Origin: CAZYWA01 sp964650975 [NCBI: uncultured bacterium]
GTDB lineage: Bacteria; JADJOY01
NCBI GenBank assembly: GCA_964650975.1
Contig: CAZYWA010000146.1
Coordinates: 1 to 15,925 of the forward strand
Direction of reading: 5' to 3'
Length of the DNA stretch: 15,925 bases
Both the position numbers and the translations under genes were made by a program. Numbering within the stretch: position 1 is the stretch's first letter; every line of letters starts with the position of its first letter. The notes under the pieces were generated by a model that did not search any database, was not told where the DNA came from, and was given only the letters and a program-made list of their open reading frames with translations. This document shows, piece by piece, positions 13,384 through 15,925 of this stretch.

Positions 13384-14453
13384 GAGCGCACCTCACCGTG
13401 AGCCTCGCGGCGGACCTCGCCGGGCGCCGATCCCCGCACCGGCGTCAACCGCACTTCGTCACGCGCACGCACCTCGAGCCGCTCGGCCAGAGCCGCCGAA
13501 ACACGGATCCCGCCGTCGCCCACCTTCTCGACGTGGCCGATCGCCGCCCGGAACTCCGCCTTCGCGCCCACCCGGCACACCAGGAAGGTTTCGCCGTGCG
13601 CCTTGGAGGTGCCCACCTTCTCGATGACGGCGCGAGCACTATCGCGCACCGCGCGCAGCTCCTCGACGCGCGCGCGCACGATCGGCCCCGCGTCGAAGAT
13701 GTCGACCATGCCGCTCGGCTGAAAGCCCTCGTCCACCAGCAGCTTGAGCGCACCGCGGCTTTGCGGATGTGCTTCGCCGATCACCGCCTGGGCCTCGGGA
13801 GGAAGCAGCGGCAGGTAGAGCGGATGGGTGGGCATGAGATCGGCGATGAAGCGCTTGTTGAGCAGGCTCAAGTAGTCGGCCTTGGGAAAGTCGATGTCGA
13901 AGAACTTGCGTCCCACCGCTTCCCAGAACGGCGACTCTCCACGCTCGTCGCTGACGCCGCGGATCTCGGAGAGCACCTCGGCATCGAAGGTGCTCGGGTG
14001 CTCGGCCATGAACAGGAATCGCGAGCGCGAGAGCAGCCGGCCGCGTCCCGAGTCGCGGTGCGCCGGCGCCAGGAAGAGCCCGCCGATCTCGCTCGGCCCG
14101 CTGTGCTCGCGGACCAGGTGGAGCACCGGGATCTCCTTCCGCACGTCGAGCATCTTCGACTCGTGCACCTTGGTCTCGACCCGGTACGCGTAAAACGGCT
14201 CGAAACCGCCCACTTTCGAGAGAATAGCGCTGGTGCCGACCACCTCGCCGCCGGCGCCGCTCTCGAGCACGAAGAGATAGGGCTCGCCGCGCGGCTCCTC
14301 GTTCAGGTGCGCGAAGCTGCGCTCCGACTCCGCGAGCCGCTTGCGCAGGAACTCCGGATCGCGCGGCAGGGTGGTGAGACCGAAGCCGGTGAGGGTCGCG
14401 AGATGAAGCAGCGCCTCGAGATCCGCGACTCGCGCCGGGCGGACCATGTCCAT
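13380..14453 (-). CDS. astA: Arginine N-succinyltransferase
   Basis: AstA transfers succinate from succinyl-CoA to the alpha-amino group of L-arginine, the committed step of the AST pathway. The 357-aa product compares with 344 aa in E. coli. Alignment from memory is good: RPARVADLEALLHLATLTG at the N-terminus, FVLE..VVGTSAI, YRVETKVHESKML, LFLAPAHRDSGRGRLLSRSRF (CoA-binding region, about 127-146), E-(I/M)RGVSDERGESPFW, LMPTHPLY and IGEAHPQSRGAL..EGF..VDIFDAGP. The start at 14453 is the one with GGAG 9 bp upstream; the ATG at 14447 is possible. It begins 5 bp after the stop of the M20 hydrolase and overlaps astD by 4 bp. The C-terminal 25 residues diverge. Confidence 0.95.
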   Translation of the reverse strand: MDMVRPARVADLEALLHLATLTGFGLTTLPRDPEFLRKRLAESERSFAHLNEEPRGEPYLFVLESGAGGEVVGTSAILSKVGGFEPFYAYRVETKVHESKMLDVRKEIPVLHLVREHSGPSEIGGLFLAPAHRDSGRGRLLSRSRFLFMAEHPSTFDAEVLSEIRGVSDERGESPFWEAVGRKFFDIDFPKADYLSLLNKRFIADLMPTHPLYLPLLPPEAQAVIGEAHPQSRGALKLLVDEGFQPSGMVDIFDAGPIVRARVEELRAVRDSARAVIEKVGTSKAHGETFLVCRVGAKAEFRAAIGHVEKVGDGGIRVSAALAERLEVRARDEVRLTPVRGSAPGEVRREAHGEVRS

Positions 14454-14458
14454 GAGGG

Positions 14459-15706
14459 CTAGCTCCGCAGCAGGGCCGGCGTTCGGGTCTTCCTCGGCCA
14501 CTCGATCTCGCCGTTCGCCATGCGCGTGATGAGCAGCGCGCTCAGCTTGGCGCGCTCGACGAGCGTGTCGAGATGGACCACCTCGCGGTCGGTGTGGATG
14601 CCGACGCCGCGCGGACCCATCGAGTCGACCGTCGGCAGTCCCGCCGCGACCAGCCGGTTGCCGTCGCACACGCCGCCGCTGGTCTCGGTGGCGAGATCGA
14701 CGCCCAGCATCTGGCCGCAATCGAGGATGTGCTCGAGCAGCTCGGCGGTGGCGCCGGCGAGCGGTTTGGGCGGCGCGCGGAACCCGCCGAAGAGCTCCGA
14801 GCGGATGCCTTCCTTGCTGTCGATGCCCGAGAGCACGTCGCGCAGCCTCGCCTCCACGAAGTTCTGATCGGCCGGCTCGACCACGCGGATGTTGAAGCGC
14901 GCCACCGCGACGTCGGGAACCACGTTGACCGCGCCGCCACCGGAGATGGCGCCCACGTTCACCGTGAGCCCGGGCCGCGTGCCCGAGAGCCGCGCCAGCG
15001 CTTCCACGGCGGACGCGAGCGCGTGGATCGCGTTCCGGCCGCGATCGAAGTCGCGTCCCGCGTGAGCGCGCTTACCGTGCACCACGAGGGCGAAGTTGCC
15101 CGAGCCCTTGCGCGCCTTGACGAGCGCTCCGCTCGGCATCGCGGGCTCGTAGACGAGACCCAGGTCGAAATGCGGCGCCCGCTCCATCAGGAGCGGCGTC
15201 GAGCCCGGCGAGCCGATCTCCTCCTCGGGATTGAGCACCACCTCCCAGCCGACCTCGGCCGCCAGCGCGCTGCGTTCGATGGCTTCCAGCGTCGCCAGCA
15301 TCACCGCGACGCCGCCCTTGCAGTCGGCGACGCCCGGCCCGCGCAGTGTGTGCTCGTCGACCACCGAGACCCGCTGAAACGCATCGTCGGCGGCGAACAC
15401 GGTGTCGAGGTGCGCCACCAGCAGCACCTGGAGCGGCGCTGTGGGACGCTGTCGCACCCGCACCACACGGCCGAGGGGCACGCTCGCGGCCTGACCGCGA
15501 TCGTCGACGCGCGGCTCGGGGAGCACCTCGTGGATCGATACCTCGCCGCCGAGCGCGGCGAAGCGCTCCGCAACGCGATCCGCGAACGAGCGCAACCCCG
15601 CGACGTTGTAGGTCCCGGTGTTGAGCTGCGCCCACTCGGTCACGAGCCGGCACATGTCATCGTGCCGACTGTCGATCCAACCGATGTGCGCAGGTAAAGA
15701 GGTCAT
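14459..15706 (-). CDS. M20 family zinc hydrolase, candidate succinyl-amide hydrolase (AstE replacement)
   Basis: A 415-aa M20 metallopeptidase of the carboxypeptidase G2/ArgE/DapE class. The co-catalytic zinc site is intact: H99 and D101 in VAHLDTVF, D128 in GPGVADCKGG, catalytic E162 and ligand E163 in NPEEEIGSPGS, E187 in VYEPAM and H371 in GIHTDREVV. A dimerisation (lid) domain lies at about 195-310. No signal peptide is present, so it is cytoplasmic. It is first in the apparent ast operon, with its stop 5 bp before astA. The usual AstE (M14-type succinylglutamate desuccinylase) is absent from the window. M20 includes DapE (succinyl-diaminopimelate) and ArgE (acetylornithine), so a role as the desuccinylase releasing glutamate is inferred, not shown. 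A glutamate carboxypeptidase-like peptidase is the alternative. Confidence 0.9.
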   Translation of the reverse strand: MTSLPAHIGWIDSRHDDMCRLVTEWAQLNTGTYNVAGLRSFADRVAERFAALGGEVSIHEVLPEPRVDDRGQAASVPLGRVVRVRQRPTAPLQVLLVAHLDTVFAADDAFQRVSVVDEHTLRGPGVADCKGGVAVMLATLEAIERSALAAEVGWEVVLNPEEEIGSPGSTPLLMERAPHFDLGLVYEPAMPSGALVKARKGSGNFALVVHGKRAHAGRDFDRGRNAIHALASAVEALARLSGTRPGLTVNVGAISGGGAVNVVPDVAVARFNIRVVEPADQNFVEARLRDVLSGIDSKEGIRSELFGGFRAPPKPLAGATAELLEHILDCGQMLGVDLATETSGGVCDGNRLVAAGLPTVDSMGPRGVGIHTDREVVHLDTLVERAKLSALLITRMANGEIEWPRKTRTPALLRS

Positions 15707-15925
15707 CGCCGGGCCCGCCCCCTTCGAGGTCGAACCCGATCAGCCTACCTCAAGAGTTGGCGCCGCTTGGACCGGCGTGCCGAGGTCGCTCGAGTCGAGG
15801 GCGAGCGCCCGGGGGCGGCGGGCGGGGGCACGGCTCGCCGTCGAGCGAATCGCGGTGTGCGCTGCGCGGAGCACCCCCGCCCACCGCCCCCGATCACTCG
15901 CCCTCGCGCACTTGGCGGAGCGCAA
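15707..15925. other. Upstream region of the ast/M20 operon, no gene seen
   Basis: These 219 bp at the window edge should hold the promoter of the leftward operon. I see no convincing coding frame, sigma54 -24/-12 element or ArgR-type box. Small GC-rich inverted repeats are present, for example GCTCG-CCGT-CGAGC at 15833-15846. A minus-strand TTG-started frame runs off the edge but is proline/arginine-rich with no recognisable content. Confidence 0.6.

Noticed and set aside
15740-15925. Edge frame started by TTG on the minus strand
   Set aside because: It is proline/arginine-rich, has no ribosome binding site that can be judged at the edge, and has no recognisable content.

Overview
The window is 15.9 kb of high-GC bacterial DNA. 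Coding is dense, with short gaps and many overlapping gene ends. The mix of genes suggests a Myxococcota or 'deltaproteobacterial' relative: a membrane-anchored ferritin-like protein of a type I recall from myxobacteria, a secreted protein ending in a DGFESGD-type tail, a family B DNA polymerase and arginine succinyltransferase genes. A high-GC gammaproteobacterium such as a xanthomonad cannot be excluded. There is no rRNA or tRNA gene, IS element or CRISPR array that I can see.

Left part (1-5413): a minus-strand series of small stress or envelope proteins. Reading leftward from 2755 these are a holin-X/YqjE-like two-TM protein, a DUF3618-like protein, a YqjD/DUF883-like tail-anchored protein, a glycine-rich membrane protein, a YtxH-like protein, a small soluble charged protein, and a secreted LpqC/PHB-depolymerase-like esterase cut by the window edge. 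Across a 281-bp divergent gap, the plus strand carries a tryptophan-rich 124-aa protein and a 604-aa AI-2E-family (PerM-like) transporter with an unusual C-terminal cytosolic domain. The layout resembles the E. coli yqjD-yqjE neighbourhood, enlarged.

Middle (5444-7750): two minus-strand genes. One encodes an exported protein with two DUF1554-like repeats. The other encodes a single-TM protein with a ferritin-like diiron domain. A terminator-like hairpin lies between them.

Right part (7924-15706): five minus-strand genes packed as one apparent operon: M20 zinc hydrolase, astA, astD, astB, polB. The ast genes degrade arginine by succinylation (succinylarginine to succinylornithine, then succinylglutamate semialdehyde to succinylglutamate). 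The usual astC (transaminase) and astE (M14-type desuccinylase) are absent from the window. The M20 hydrolase is a good candidate for the final desuccinylation step, since M20 includes the succinyl-amide hydrolase DapE. DNA polymerase II sits only 16 bp after astB, an unexpected partner, and carries a 12-bp minisatellite and an acidic linker that the E. coli enzyme lacks.

Base composition changes across the window. Sampled 60-base blocks in the left part are 57-65% GC and those in the right part 72-80%, so the stress-gene block may differ in history or expression from the ast/polB block.
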